64,000 nt of DNA from Actinoplanes sp. KI2 (GTDB lineage Bacteria; Actinomycetota; Actinomycetes; Mycobacteriales; Micromonosporaceae): positions 21,636 through 85,635 of the forward strand of contig NZ_JAOSZE010000045.1 in assembly GCF_025630775.1 (NCBI RefSeq). Reading direction: 5' to 3'. Under the pieces are notes generated by a model, which saw only the letters and a program-made list of their open reading frames with translations, searched no databases and was not told the origin of the DNA. Of this stretch, positions 41,771-50,790 are shown piece after piece. Made by a program: the position numbers and the translations under genes. Every line of letters begins with the position of its first letter. The first letter of the stretch is position 1.

Positions 41771-42429
41771 ACACCGACCAGATCTGGCAGGCCGTCGACG
41801 CGCACCGGGCCGGCCTGTGCGACCTGCTTGCCGGCCTCGGCGACGACGAGTGGCGCCGGTCCTCGCTCTGCGCGGACTGGACCGTCCGGGAGGTTGCCGC
41901 CCACCTCACGCTCCAGCAGCTCGGCCCCGGCGCCGTGCTCGGCCAGATGCTCAAGTGGCGGGGCAGCGTCGACCGCACCGTCGCGCACGTCGCCCGGCTC
42001 CGCGCTTCGGCCCTGACCACCGAGCAGCTGATCGCCGAGATCCGGGCCACCATCGGCTCGCGGCGGCACATCTTCGGCGGCACCTACCTGGAAATTCTGT
42101 GCGACATCCTGGTGCACAGCCAGGACATCGCCATCCCGCTCGGCCGCCGGCTCGACGTGCCCGCCGACGCCGCCGCGGTCGCGGCCGACCGGGTGCTCTC
42201 GATGCGCTGGCCGCCGCCGCTGCCCTCGGTGAAGAAGATGGCCGGCCTCCGGCTCACCGCAACCGACATCTCCTGGACCGCCGGCGACGGGCCGGCCGTC
42301 CAGGGGCCCATGGCCGCCCTGCTCCTGGTGTGCTGCGGTCGCACGGCCGCGCTGTCCCAGCTCACCGGCGACGGCGTCGGCGAGCTCACCGCCCGCCTCG
42401 CACCCGGAACCGCCGCCGGCCGACCATGA
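41767..42429 (+). CDS. DinB-like / maleylpyruvate isomerase N-terminal domain protein
   Basis: The 220-residue protein matches the TIGR03083 type: a four-helix metal-binding domain opening with IWQAVDAHRAGLCDLLAGLGDDEWRR, the SLCADWTVREVAAHL motif with a metal-ligand His, and a later His (LVHSQDIAIP) as third ligand. These actinobacterial proteins are related to mycothiol-dependent enzymes, and some are thiol-S-transferases. It is translationally coupled to a TetR regulator, a frequent detoxification pairing. Substrate unknown. Confidence 0.83.
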   Translation: MNTDQIWQAVDAHRAGLCDLLAGLGDDEWRRSSLCADWTVREVAAHLTLQQLGPGAVLGQMLKWRGSVDRTVAHVARLRASALTTEQLIAEIRATIGSRRHIFGGTYLEILCDILVHSQDIAIPLGRRLDVPADAAAVAADRVLSMRWPPPLPSVKKMAGLRLTATDISWTAGDGPAVQGPMAALLLVCCGRTAALSQLTGDGVGELTARLAPGTAAGRP

Positions 42430-42460
42430 CCGAGGAGGTCGCCGTAATGGCGTAACTTCC

Positions 42461-42470
42461 GAAACGTTTC
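42461..42470. promoter_or_regulatory. LacI-type palindrome GAAACGTTTC
   Basis: A perfect 10-bp palindrome with the central CG of LacI/GalR-family operators, about 240 bp before the second sugar ABC operon. With the site at 42678-42690 it could allow looping. The surrounding 280 bp are otherwise non-coding. Confidence 0.5.
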
Positions 42471-42677
42471 ACCGAGCTTTCAGCTCTTGGGCACGACTGC
42501 GGCCCGCTCGTCGAGCGGGGGTTCCTCCATCATTCTCCGCTCATGGGCACCCGCTACCCGACATTCTCATGACGGCTGGTGCGGAATCGTTACACGTACG
42601 GTTTTGATCATCGTGGCGAATATATTGACATGCCCATGCCTCTCTTCCTAGCTTGAGCGTCATATTCCGGAAACGTT

Positions 42678-42690
42678 CCGAAACTTTCGG
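42678..42690. promoter_or_regulatory. Second LacI-type dyad upstream of the sugar ABC operon
   Basis: CCGAAA-C-TTTCGG is a perfect dyad ending 19 bases before the substrate-binding protein start, and overlaps the near-palindrome CGGAAACGTTCCG (42668-42680). Both resemble GAAACGTTTC upstream. No LacI regulator gene is in the window, so its source is elsewhere. Confidence 0.5.
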
Positions 42691-42709
42691 GCTCGAGAGG
42701 TGGGCTTAC

Positions 42710-43996
42710 ATGGCACCTAACAGGACCCTCGCAGCGGCCGCCGTGGTGGCGTTGAGCGCCATGGGTTTGGCCGCCTGTGGAGGCGGCGACGACAAAGGCT
42801 CCTCGGGCGGCAACGTCACGATGCAGCTGTGGGAGAACGCCACGACCGGTCCCGGCAAAGCCTTCTGGGAAAAGGCGGCCGCCGACTACCACACCGCGCA
42901 CCCCAACGTCACCATCAAGATCCAGACGGTGCAGAACGAAGATCTGGACGGCAAGCTCCAGACGGCGCTGAACTCCGGTTCGGCGCCCGAGATATTCCTC
43001 CAGCGGGGCGGCGGCAAGATGGCCGCGATGGTCGAGGCCGGCCAGCTCAAGGATCTCACCGACCTGGTCACCCCGGAGACCAAGGCGGCGGTCGGCGACG
43101 CCGCCCTGGGCACCGGGTCGCTCGACGGCAAGGTGTACGCGATTCCCCAGTCGGTCCTGCCCGGCGGTCTCTGGTACAGCAAGGATCTGTTCAAGGCGGC
43201 CGGGGTGGACACGCCGCCGACCAATCTGGACGAGCTCAACGCGGCGGTGACCAAACTCAAGGCCAAGGGGACGCCGATCGCCCTGGGCGGCAAGGACGCT
43301 TGGCCGGCCGCTCACTGGTACTACTGGTTCGCGCTGCGCGCCTGCAGCAAGGCCACCCTCGACGCCACGGCCAAGAGCAAGACCTTCGACGACCCGTGCT
43401 GGACGAAGGCCGGTAACGACCTGAATGCGTTCGCCGCAACGAAGCCGTTCAACAACGGGTTCCTGACCACCTCGGCGCAGCAGGGCGCGGGCAGCTCGGC
43501 CGGCCTGCTCGCCAACCACAAGGCGAGCATGGAGCTCATGGGCTCCTGGGACCCGGGCGTTATCGCGGGCCTGACCAAGGACCAGAAACCGCTGCCCGAC
43601 CTCGGCTTCTTCCCGTTCCCGTCGGTGCCGGGCGGCCAGGGCGACCCGGCCGCGATCATGGGTGGCGCCGACGGGCTCTCCTGCTATGTCAAGGCGCCGA
43701 AGGAGTGTGCCGACTTCCTCAACTACCTCGCCACCAAGGACGTCCAGATCGCCTACTACAAGGCGTTCAACTCGCTGCCGATCAGCAAGGAAGCCCAGTC
43801 CGCGGTCACCGAGCCGTACCTGAAGGCGGTTCTCGACGCCTACAACAAGGCGCCGTACGTCTCGCAGTGGCTCGACACGGTCTACGGCCAGAACGTCGGC
43901 AACGCGCTCAACGTCGCGGTCGTCAACATGCTCGCCGGAAAGGGTGACGTCGCCGGAATCATCAAGGCCGTGAACGACGCCGCCAAGAAGGGCTGA
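42710..43996 (+). CDS. Sugar ABC transporter substrate-binding lipoprotein (second system)
   Basis: The ATG at 42710 follows GAGAGGTGGG and starts a lipoprotein signal (lipobox MGLAACGGG); an upstream ATG would hide the signal. The 428-residue protein has the cluster-1 fold (VTMQLWENATTGPGKAFWEKAAADYH, SAPEIFLQRGGGKMAAMVEAGQL, LPGGLWYSKDLFKAAGVDTPPTNLDEL). Aromatics such as WPAAHWYYWF would suit a disaccharide or oligosaccharide. The substrate is unknown, and no catabolic gene is linked. LacI-type sites precede it. Confidence 0.92.
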   Translation: MAPNRTLAAAAVVALSAMGLAACGGGDDKGSSGGNVTMQLWENATTGPGKAFWEKAAADYHTAHPNVTIKIQTVQNEDLDGKLQTALNSGSAPEIFLQRGGGKMAAMVEAGQLKDLTDLVTPETKAAVGDAALGTGSLDGKVYAIPQSVLPGGLWYSKDLFKAAGVDTPPTNLDELNAAVTKLKAKGTPIALGGKDAWPAAHWYYWFALRACSKATLDATAKSKTFDDPCWTKAGNDLNAFAATKPFNNGFLTTSAQQGAGSSAGLLANHKASMELMGSWDPGVIAGLTKDQKPLPDLGFFPFPSVPGGQGDPAAIMGGADGLSCYVKAPKECADFLNYLATKDVQIAYYKAFNSLPISKEAQSAVTEPYLKAVLDAYNKAPYVSQWLDTVYGQNVGNALNVAVVNMLAGKGDVAGIIKAVNDAAKKG

Positions 43997-44010
43997 GAGG
44001 AAGCCAAGCG

Positions 44011-45027
44011 ATGAGCGGCGACTTCGGTGGCAAGAGCTCCGCGGTCACCGAGGAAGCGATCGGCGTAGCGGTACGGAACGGGGGCGGCGGGCAAGCGCCG
44101 CCTCCGTTCCGTCCCCGCCGGCGTGGAATCGGCTGGGCGCAACGTCTGGAGATCGTGGCGCTGTCCGGCCCGGCGATCCTGATGTTCCTCACATTCGTGA
44201 TCTTCCCGGTCGTGATGGCCGGGTACTACGGCTTCTACAAATGGAAGGGCTACGGGGTACCGACCAACTTCGTCGGCCTCGACAACTACAAGACCATCCT
44301 CCAGGACAGTTCCTTCCAGGCGGCGCTGTGGCACAACGGCATCATCCTGGTGTCCTCGCTCGTCATCCAGGGCCCGATCGCGCTCGTCCTCGCCCTGCTG
44401 CTCAACCACAGGATGCGCGGCCAGTCGCTCATCCGGATCCTGATCTTCGTCCCGTACGTGATCTCCGAGGTCATCGTCGGGACGGCCTGGAGCCTGATGC
44501 TGCAGACCGAAGGGGCGGTCAACGGCGTCCTCGACGCGATCGGTCTCGAAGGGCTGAAACAGGACTGGCTGTCGAATCCGCAACTCGCCATCTGGACCCT
44601 GATGTTCATCCTGGTCTGGAAGTACATCGGTTTCGCGGTGATCCTGTTCCTGGCCGGCATGCAGAACATCCCGGAGGAGCTGTCCGAGGCGGCCGCCGTG
44701 GACGGCGCGTCGTACTGGCAGATCCAGCGGCATATCACCCTGCCCCTGCTCGGGCCGACCATCCGGATCTGGGCCTTCCTGTCGATCATCGGCTCGCTGC
44801 AGCTGTTCGACCTCGTCTACATCATCTGGGGTCAGTACGTGGCGTCGACCGCCGGCACCTCCACGATGGCGACCTACATGGTCGTCGAGGGCCGCAACGC
44901 GGCCAACTACGGCTACGGCAACGCGGTGGCGGTCGTGCTGTTCTTCATCACTTTGATCATCGCGCTCGGGTACCAGCGCTTCGTGCTGCGCCGGGACACC
45001 GAGGGCGCGCTAACCGAGGGAACTTAG
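44011..45027 (+). CDS. Sugar ABC transporter permease (MalF type, second system)
   Basis: The 338-residue protein has a long cytosolic Pro/Arg-rich N-terminus, six membrane helices, and the EAA loop (ELSEAAAVDGASYWQIQRHITLPLLGP). It starts 14 bp after the binding-protein gene. No ATPase gene is present in this operon either. Confidence 0.92.
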   Translation: MSGDFGGKSSAVTEEAIGVAVRNGGGGQAPPPFRPRRRGIGWAQRLEIVALSGPAILMFLTFVIFPVVMAGYYGFYKWKGYGVPTNFVGLDNYKTILQDSSFQAALWHNGIILVSSLVIQGPIALVLALLLNHRMRGQSLIRILIFVPYVISEVIVGTAWSLMLQTEGAVNGVLDAIGLEGLKQDWLSNPQLAIWTLMFILVWKYIGFAVILFLAGMQNIPEELSEAAAVDGASYWQIQRHITLPLLGPTIRIWAFLSIIGSLQLFDLVYIIWGQYVASTAGTSTMATYMVVEGRNAANYGYGNAVAVVLFFITLIIALGYQRFVLRRDTEGALTEGT

Positions 45028-45030
45028 GAC

Positions 45031-45888
45031 ATGGCCACGAGCACAACGGCCGGTCGACGGCCGAGGACGAGCGGCGGCTGGGGCAGCCCGGTGGTCTACT
45101 TCGCCGCGCTGCTTCTGATCGGCGTCATGATCGGGCCGGTCATCTACATCATTCTCGGCGGTTTCCGGACCAACTCGCAGATCACCGTCAGTCCGGCCGG
45201 CCTGCCGGATCCGTGGGTGTACACCAACTACACCGACACCCTGACCAATCCCGTGTTCTGGCGTCAGATCGGCAATTCGGTGATCGTGTCGGTCGCCACG
45301 ACCGTCGGCATCGTCGTGCTGGGCGTCATGGCGAGTTACGTCCTGGCCCGGTACAAGTTCCGGGGCCGCGGGGCGCTGTACGCGCTGTTCGCCTCCGGTC
45401 TCATGTTCCCGGTGACGGTCGCGATCACGCCGCTGTTCATCCTGGTGAAGAACCTGGGCCTGGTGGACACGCTGCCCGGCGTCATCCTTCCGCAGATAGC
45501 GTTCGGGCTGCCGATCACGGTGATCATCCTGGTTCCGTTCCTGCGGGCGATCCCCAAGGAGCTCGAGGAGGCCGCGGCCATCGACCGCTGCAGCCGGCTG
45601 GGCTTCTTCTGGCGGATGGTGATCCCGCTCTCGGTGCCGGGCCTGATCACCGTGGGCATCCTCTCGTTCGTCAACAGCTGGAACAGCTACCTGCTGCCGT
45701 TGTTCATCCTGAACAACCAGGACACCTTCACCCTGCCGCTGGGCGTGCAGGCGTTCGCGTCGGCGTACTCGGTGGACACGGCGAAGGTGCTCGCGTTCAC
45801 CTCGTTGTCGATGATCCCGGCGCTGGTGTTCTTCAGCCTGTTCGAACGCCGCATCGTCGGCGGGCTCACCGGGGCGGTCAAGGGGTGA
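45031..45888 (+). CDS. Sugar ABC transporter permease (MalG type, second system)
   Basis: The 285-residue protein has six membrane helices and the EAA loop (ELEEAAAIDRCSRLGFFWRMVIPLSVPG). It ends the operon and converges on the histidine kinase gene with a 42-bp gap. Confidence 0.92.
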   Translation: MATSTTAGRRPRTSGGWGSPVVYFAALLLIGVMIGPVIYIILGGFRTNSQITVSPAGLPDPWVYTNYTDTLTNPVFWRQIGNSVIVSVATTVGIVVLGVMASYVLARYKFRGRGALYALFASGLMFPVTVAITPLFILVKNLGLVDTLPGVILPQIAFGLPITVIILVPFLRAIPKELEEAAAIDRCSRLGFFWRMVIPLSVPGLITVGILSFVNSWNSYLLPLFILNNQDTFTLPLGVQAFASAYSVDTAKVLAFTSLSMIPALVFFSLFERRIVGGLTGAVKG

Positions 45889-45930
45889 GCCGCCCGTGCC
45901 GGGCTGGGTTTCGGCTCGGCCGAGGCGGCG

Positions 45931-47736
45931 TCATCGCGGCAGGCGCAGGGTGAAGGTTGCGCCTTCGCCGGGCTTGCTACGTACGGTCACGCTGCCGCCG
46001 TGGGCTTCGGCGAGCTTGCGTACGATCGAGAGGCCGAGGCCGCTGCCTCCGGTCATCCGGCTGCGTGACTTCTCGGCCCGCCAGAATCGTTCGAAGACCA
46101 GGGTCTGCTCGTCGGCCGACAACCCGGGTCCGGTGTCGGCCACGTCGATCAGTTGGGCGTCGCCTTCCGTGTGCGAGGTGACAGTGACCTGGCCGCCGGC
46201 GGGTGTGTGCCGGATCGCGTTGGAGAGCAGGTTGCCCAGCGCCTGCCGTAGGCGGATCGGGTCGGCGTGGACGACCGCCGGCGGTGCGTGGACGGCGAGG
46301 GCGACCCGGGCTCGGTCGGCGGATGCGGCGAAGGCCTCGGCGACCATGGGGAGCAGGTCGGCGAGGTCGATCTGCTCCGGGTGCAACCGCAGTTCGCCGG
46401 CGTCGGCGGCGGCCAGGTCTTGCAGATCGTCGATCACGTGGTGCAGCAGCAGCGCTTCGTCCAGCAGCGACGCCATCAGGTCCCGGTCGAGTGGTACGAC
46501 GCCTTCGCCGGCCGCTTCGAGCCAGCCCCGGATGTTGGTCACGGGGCTGCGCATCTCGTGTGCGATGTCGTGGACCATGGCCTGGCGTAGCTGTTCGATC
46601 TGGTGGCGCCGTTCGGCCATGTCGTTGAACGCGGCGGCCAGCCGGGCGATCTCGTCGCGTCCGGTGACCGCGACTCGGGCGGTGCCGTCGCCGTCGCGCA
46701 TCCGGCCGGCCGCCGTGGTCAGGGCCCGTAGCGGTCGTACCAGTCGCACCCCCACCAGCGCGGTCACCCCGATCGCGGCGAGCAGTACGAGCGAGGTGAC
46801 GGCGGCGATCCGGGCGCGGTTGGTTGGTGAGAGGTCGAAGCCGGTCGGGGTGGGTGAGCCTGGGGTGGTCACGTACAGCATCGCGGCCGGTGCGGTGTAG
46901 GGGGCCAGTTGTTCCCGGCGGGAGGCGGCCAGGCAGTCGCTGACCGTCGTGTTGTCCGACGCGGAGCGCGGCGGTGTCGGGTCGACCCAGGTCCAGGTGT
47001 TCTCCAGGCCCACCGTGACGGCCGGGAGGTGTCTGCGCTTGAGGCAGGCGTTGACCAGGTCGCCGAGCTGGTTCAGGGCCCTGGACTCGGTCTGGGTCAA
47101 GGCTGCCAGCTCGCTGCGGCCGCGCCGGCAGGCGGTGTCGGTGGCCAGGTCGGTACCGGGGGTGACGATGCGGGGGCGGCCGCTCGGCTCGTCGACGGTT
47201 TCCGCGGTGCGCGCCAGCACTCGCTGGTGGCTCTGCGAGGGTGGCTGGCGCAGGCAGTTGATCACCCGGGTGGCGATCGCTTGCAGGTAGCTGCGCTCGG
47301 CCGCGGTCAGCTGGAACGGGCCGACCGCTCGGGGGTCGATCCGACTGTCCGGGGCGGCCTGGTTGTCGTTGATGTTGAGGGGGTCGACGGTGGCCGAGGC
47401 GTGGTCGGGCAGCGCCTTGCCGGTTGCTGAGTCGGCGATCGGCGTGCGGGCCTGGTCGGTCAGGGCGATCCGGTGGCCGGTCTCGTGGGCCAGTCGGCTT
47501 ACCAGCGGGCCGGCTTGGGTCCAGTCGTGGTGGGTGGCGGCGTAGCCGAGCAGGGCGTCGTAGATGCGGGCGTCGTCGGTCAGCGCCTGGCTCTGTTCCT
47601 TCTGCAGGGCCCGGGTGGTGGTGCGCACGGCCAGCCAGGCGGTTGCGGTGATGGACAGCAGCGACACTATTGCCGAGAGGGCCAGCAGCTTGAGAAGCAG
47701 GCTCCGGCGTTTTCCCGGCGCCGTCGGCTCAGCCAT
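45931..47736 (-). CDS. Membrane sensor histidine kinase with Cys-containing sensor domain
   Basis: The 601-residue kinase has a membrane helix (LLLKLLALSAIVSLLSITATAWLA in part), an extracytoplasmic sensor of about 270 residues with four Cys (NCLRQPP, DTACRRGR, NACLKRRH, SDCLAAS), a second helix (about 305-330), HAMP, HisKA with VHDIAHEMRSPVTNIRG, and the ATPase motifs NLLSNAIRHTPAG and GGSGLGLSIVRKLAEAHGG. The four Cys could form two disulfides. It overlaps the response regulator gene by eight bases and should be its cognate kinase. It probably senses a cell-envelope signal handled by the divergent export operon. Confidence 0.93.
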   Translation of the reverse strand: MAEPTAPGKRRSLLLKLLALSAIVSLLSITATAWLAVRTTTRALQKEQSQALTDDARIYDALLGYAATHHDWTQAGPLVSRLAHETGHRIALTDQARTPIADSATGKALPDHASATVDPLNINDNQAAPDSRIDPRAVGPFQLTAAERSYLQAIATRVINCLRQPPSQSHQRVLARTAETVDEPSGRPRIVTPGTDLATDTACRRGRSELAALTQTESRALNQLGDLVNACLKRRHLPAVTVGLENTWTWVDPTPPRSASDNTTVSDCLAASRREQLAPYTAPAAMLYVTTPGSPTPTGFDLSPTNRARIAAVTSLVLLAAIGVTALVGVRLVRPLRALTTAAGRMRDGDGTARVAVTGRDEIARLAAAFNDMAERRHQIEQLRQAMVHDIAHEMRSPVTNIRGWLEAAGEGVVPLDRDLMASLLDEALLLHHVIDDLQDLAAADAGELRLHPEQIDLADLLPMVAEAFAASADRARVALAVHAPPAVVHADPIRLRQALGNLLSNAIRHTPAGGQVTVTSHTEGDAQLIDVADTGPGLSADEQTLVFERFWRAEKSRSRMTGGSGLGLSIVRKLAEAHGGSVTVRSKPGEGATFTLRLPR

Positions 47737-48415
47737 CGGAGAGTTTGTAGCCGATGCCGTAGACGGTCATCAGGCGGATGGGGCGGCGCGGATCCGGTTC
47801 GATCTTGCGGCGCAGGTTCATCACGTGCACGTCAACGGTGCGCGCGGTCACATATGAGTCGAAACCGTGCAGGTGGCGCAATAGTTGATCACGAGTGAAC
47901 GCCCGGCCCGGCTCGGCGGCCAGGACCTCGAGCAGGTGGAACTCGGCCGGCGTGCAGGCGATGGGATCGCCGTCGCAGTGCACCTCGTGGCGTACCGGAT
48001 CGACGTGCAGGTTGCCGACCCGCAGGACCGGATCGTGCTCCGTGGCTGACGGGCGGGTCCGGCGCAGCAGGGCGCGGATCCGGGCCGCGAGCTCGCGCGG
48101 GCTGTACGGCTTGGTCAGGTAGTCGTCCGCGCCCAGGTCCAGCCCGAGTAGCAGGTCGTCCTCGGTGGTGCGCGCGGTCAGCATGAGCACCGGTAGCTCC
48201 GACTCGCGGCGCAGGATGCGGCAGACGTCGAGACCGTCGACGCGGGGCATCATCAGGTCGAGCACGAGCACATCGGGTGGGCTGCGCCGGATCTCCTCCA
48301 GTGCGGTCCGGCCGTCGGCGACCACTGCCACCGCGTGCCCCTCGTGTTCCAGGTAACGACGCGCCAGCTCGGCCTGCTTCGGGTCGTCCTCCGCGACCAG
48401 CACGTATGCGCACAC
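47729..48415 (-). CDS. OmpR-family response regulator
   Basis: The protein of about 228 residues has a receiver domain (VLVAEDDPKQAEL, phospho-Asp in VLVLDLMMPRVDG, Lys in YLTKPYSPREL) and a winged-helix output domain (HLLEVLAAEPGRAFTRDQLLRHL, VDVHVMNLRRKI). The start is taken as GTG 48415, seven bases after the minus-strand -10-like TACACT (48428-48423), consistent with a leaderless transcript; there is no ribosome site. The first gene of the pair, it is divergent from a lipoprotein-ABC export operon across a gap containing direct repeats. Confidence 0.92.
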   Translation of the reverse strand: MCAYVLVAEDDPKQAELARRYLEHEGHAVAVVADGRTALEEIRRSPPDVLVLDLMMPRVDGLDVCRILRRESELPVLMLTARTTEDDLLLGLDLGADDYLTKPYSPRELAARIRALLRRTRPSATEHDPVLRVGNLHVDPVRHEVHCDGDPIACTPAEFHLLEVLAAEPGRAFTRDQLLRHLHGFDSYVTARTVDVHVMNLRRKIEPDPRRPIRLMTVYGIGYKLSDG

Positions 48416-48447
48416 GTCGGCGAGTGTAGGCGGGCCGGGGCCGGCCA

Positions 48448-48489
48448 ACCGGATCAGCATGGGAGCACTACCGGATCACAACAGGATCC
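48448..48489. promoter_or_regulatory. Direct repeats, probable OmpR-type binding sites
   Basis: ACCGGATCA occurs at 48448-48456 and 48470-48478, and ACAGGATCC at 48481-48489. The starts are 22 and 11 bp apart, one and two helical turns, as expected for tandem OmpR-family regulators. They lie between the response regulator and the export operon. Confidence 0.55.
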
Positions 48490-48516
48490 TGACAGGGTGC
48501 CGCAACGGTGTTGGGC

Positions 48517-49098
48517 ATGCCGAAAACCCTTCACCTGTGTGCCGCTGTCGCCGCCGTGCTTGCGCTTGGTGCTTGCGGGCAATCCGCCACCGATGGTGGC
48601 AAGAACACTGCCGGTGGTGATGAGAAGCAGGTCGCGAGCCTCAGCAGCCCTGCGCCGGCCGCGCATCAGTCCGCTGAGTCGGGCGGTCAGCGCCCCCAGC
48701 TGCGCCTGGACACCAGCGACGCCGAACGCGACCGACTGGACAACATCTACGACGATTGCCTGGTCGCGCACGGTGTCAAGGTGAACACCGCCCGCACCAA
48801 CGCCGCCGGCGGGAAACGATCGCTGGATCAAAGCGGTGAACCCAAACAGGCGTACACGGCCTGTTTGGCCAAGCTTCCCCTGCAGCCGCCGGAGCTGGAC
48901 GAGGACAAGAACCCCAACTTCGCCGCCCAATGGAACGACAACGTGAAATGCCTGCGGGCGCATGGCCTGAAAGTCCACGTGACCCAGCCGGGCGAGTGGA
49001 CCTACGACGACGACAACACCCCGGAACCGCCTGACGTCGACCAGCTTCAGAAGGCGTGCATTCTTGAGGTTTTCGGTGGCCATGGCGCGGCGAAGTAG
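48517..49098 (+). CDS. Lipoprotein with conserved Cys pairs, export-operon partner
   Basis: The 193-residue lipoprotein has a lipobox (VLALGACGQS), a disordered Ser/Ala/Gln linker, then a small helical domain with repeated Cys-centred units (IYDDCLVAHGVKV, AYTACLAKLP, NVKCLRAHGLKV, LQKACILEVF). The CLxxHG pattern appears twice, suggesting an internal duplication held by disulfides. It is the first gene of an adaptor-ATPase-permease operon divergent from a two-component system. GTG 48508 is an alternative start. I do not know a defined function; a sensing or accessory role for the exporter is inferred. Confidence 0.8.
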   Translation: MPKTLHLCAAVAAVLALGACGQSATDGGKNTAGGDEKQVASLSSPAPAAHQSAESGGQRPQLRLDTSDAERDRLDNIYDDCLVAHGVKVNTARTNAAGGKRSLDQSGEPKQAYTACLAKLPLQPPELDEDKNPNFAAQWNDNVKCLRAHGLKVHVTQPGEWTYDDDNTPEPPDVDQLQKACILEVFGGHGAAK

Positions 49099-50119
49099 CG
49101 CGGTCGTCGCCGGGGTCGTCGCGGTTGTTCTGGTCGGTGGGGCGGTCGCGGCGATCGAGCTGCGGCCCCGGCCGGAGCCGGCGCAGGCGTCCGCGGATCC
49201 GGCGCTGACCACGACGACGGTGCGGAGGGTGGACCTCGCCGATACCCGGATGGTCGCCGGGACGCTCGGCTTCGGCTCGGCCAACCCGGTCAAGGGCGCC
49301 GGCCCGGGTGTGCTCACCAAGCTCCCCAAGACCGGCGCCACGATCTCGCGTGGCACGGTCCTGTACCGGGTGAACGACCAACCCGTCGTCGTGCTCTACG
49401 GCGACACCCCGCTGTTCCGGCCGATCGACAAGCCCGGCCTGACCGGACGGGACGTGCGACAGCTACGGCACAACCTGACCGTGCTCGGCTACCGCTCCAG
49501 CGCACGCCATGACGATGTCTGCGACGCCTCGCTGCTGGACGCGCTCCGCCACTGGCAAAGGGACCTCGGCCTGCCCCAGCCGGGAGCGCTGCGGCCCGGG
49601 CAGGCGGTCATCGTCGCCGGGCCGGGCCGGGTCAGCGCGGTGACCGCCCAGCTCGGCGACCCGGCCGACGGCCCGCTGCTGTCGATCACCTCGACCGCCA
49701 AGGTGGTCACCGTGCCGATGAGCCCCGCCGACGCATCGTCGCTGCGTACCGGAATGGCCGTGACGATCACCGGGGCGGACGGCAAGGCTGCACCCGGCAG
49801 GATCATCTCAGTGAGTCAGGCCGCCGCCGACGCAGGCGACGGAAACCAACCGCCGAAAATGACGGTGACCATCGCGCCGGACGATGCCGTCGATTCGTCC
49901 AACTCCACATCGGTTCAGGTCCGGTTCACCACGATCAGCCGCAATGGCGTTCTCGCGGTCCCGGTCGGCGCGCTCGTCGCGCTTCAGGAGGGCGGCTACG
50001 CGATGCAGCGGCCCGACGGCACGCTGATCGCCGTCACGACCGGCCTGTTCGCGAACGGCATGGTCCAGGTCAGTGGACCGGATGTGGCCGACGGGACCGC
50101 CGTGGTGACGACCCCGTGA
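49076..50119 (+). CDS. Membrane-fusion adaptor with peptidoglycan-binding domain (MacA-like)
   Basis: The protein of about 347 residues has an N-terminal membrane anchor (VVAGVVAVVLVGGAVAAI), a lipoyl-like half (VAGTLGFGSANPVKGAGPGVLTKLP, GATISRGTVLYRVNDQPVVVLYG), an inserted peptidoglycan-binding domain (LTGRDVRQLRHNLTVLGY to LDALRHWQRDLGL), and a second barrel half. In actinobacteria this type works with a MacB-like ABC unit. GTG 49076 has TTGAGG six bases upstream; ATG 49082 is the alternative. It overlaps the lipoprotein gene and the ATPase gene. Confidence 0.87.
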   Translation: MAMARRSSAVVAGVVAVVLVGGAVAAIELRPRPEPAQASADPALTTTTVRRVDLADTRMVAGTLGFGSANPVKGAGPGVLTKLPKTGATISRGTVLYRVNDQPVVVLYGDTPLFRPIDKPGLTGRDVRQLRHNLTVLGYRSSARHDDVCDASLLDALRHWQRDLGLPQPGALRPGQAVIVAGPGRVSAVTAQLGDPADGPLLSITSTAKVVTVPMSPADASSLRTGMAVTITGADGKAAPGRIISVSQAAADAGDGNQPPKMTVTIAPDDAVDSSNSTSVQVRFTTISRNGVLAVPVGALVALQEGGYAMQRPDGTLIAVTTGLFANGMVQVSGPDVADGTAVVTTP

Positions 50120-50790
50120 CCGCGGTGCTGCAGGTCGACGCGGTCAGCCGTACCTACCCCGGTGTGGCCGCGCTCGACCTGGTTTCCCTGACCGTGGAGC
50201 GGGGTGAGCTGGTGGCCGTTGTCGGCCCGTCCGGCTCCGGGAAATCCACCCTGCTCAACGTGATGGGCACGCTTGACCGCCCCACCGCGGGCACGGTCCG
50301 CATCGACGGCACCGACGTGACCGCGCTGTCCGACCGCAAGCTGTCCGATCTTCGCGGGCAACGGCTCGGCTTCGTGTTCCAGCAGTTCCACCTGACCGAG
50401 GGACTGAGCGCCGTCGAGAACGTCGCGACCGGCCTTATCTACGCCGGCGTACCCCATCGCCAACGCAAACCGATGGCGGCCCAAGCCCTCGACCGGGTCG
50501 GCCTGGGCCACCGGCTCGACCACCGGCCGCACCAGCTGTCCGGCGGCGAGAAGCAGCGGGTCGCGATCGCCCGCGCCGTGGTCAACCAGCCCGCCCTGGT
50601 GCTGGCCGACGAGCCGACCGGAGCGCTCGACACAGCGACCGGCGAATCGGTCCTGACCCTTCTCGAACACCTGAACGCCGAAGGAGCCACCATCATCGTG
50701 ATCACCCACGACCGAGACATCGCGGCCCGGCTTCCCCGGCGGATCGCCATGCGCGACGGCCGGATCGTCGCCGACGAGATCACCCGATGA
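50116..50790 (+). CDS. ABC transporter ATPase (LolD/MacB type)
   Basis: The 224-residue ATPase has Walker A (GPSGSGKS), the Q-loop (FVFQQFHL), the signature LSGGEKQR, Walker B (LVLADEPTGALD) and the His switch (ITHDRD). It belongs to the MacB/LolD export family. Both ends overlap neighbours by four bases (GTGA and ATGA), so it is co-translated with adaptor and permease. Confidence 0.95.
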   Translation: MTAVLQVDAVSRTYPGVAALDLVSLTVERGELVAVVGPSGSGKSTLLNVMGTLDRPTAGTVRIDGTDVTALSDRKLSDLRGQRLGFVFQQFHLTEGLSAVENVATGLIYAGVPHRQRKPMAAQALDRVGLGHRLDHRPHQLSGGEKQRVAIARAVVNQPALVLADEPTGALDTATGESVLTLLEHLNAEGATIIVITHDRDIAARLPRRIAMRDGRIVADEITR

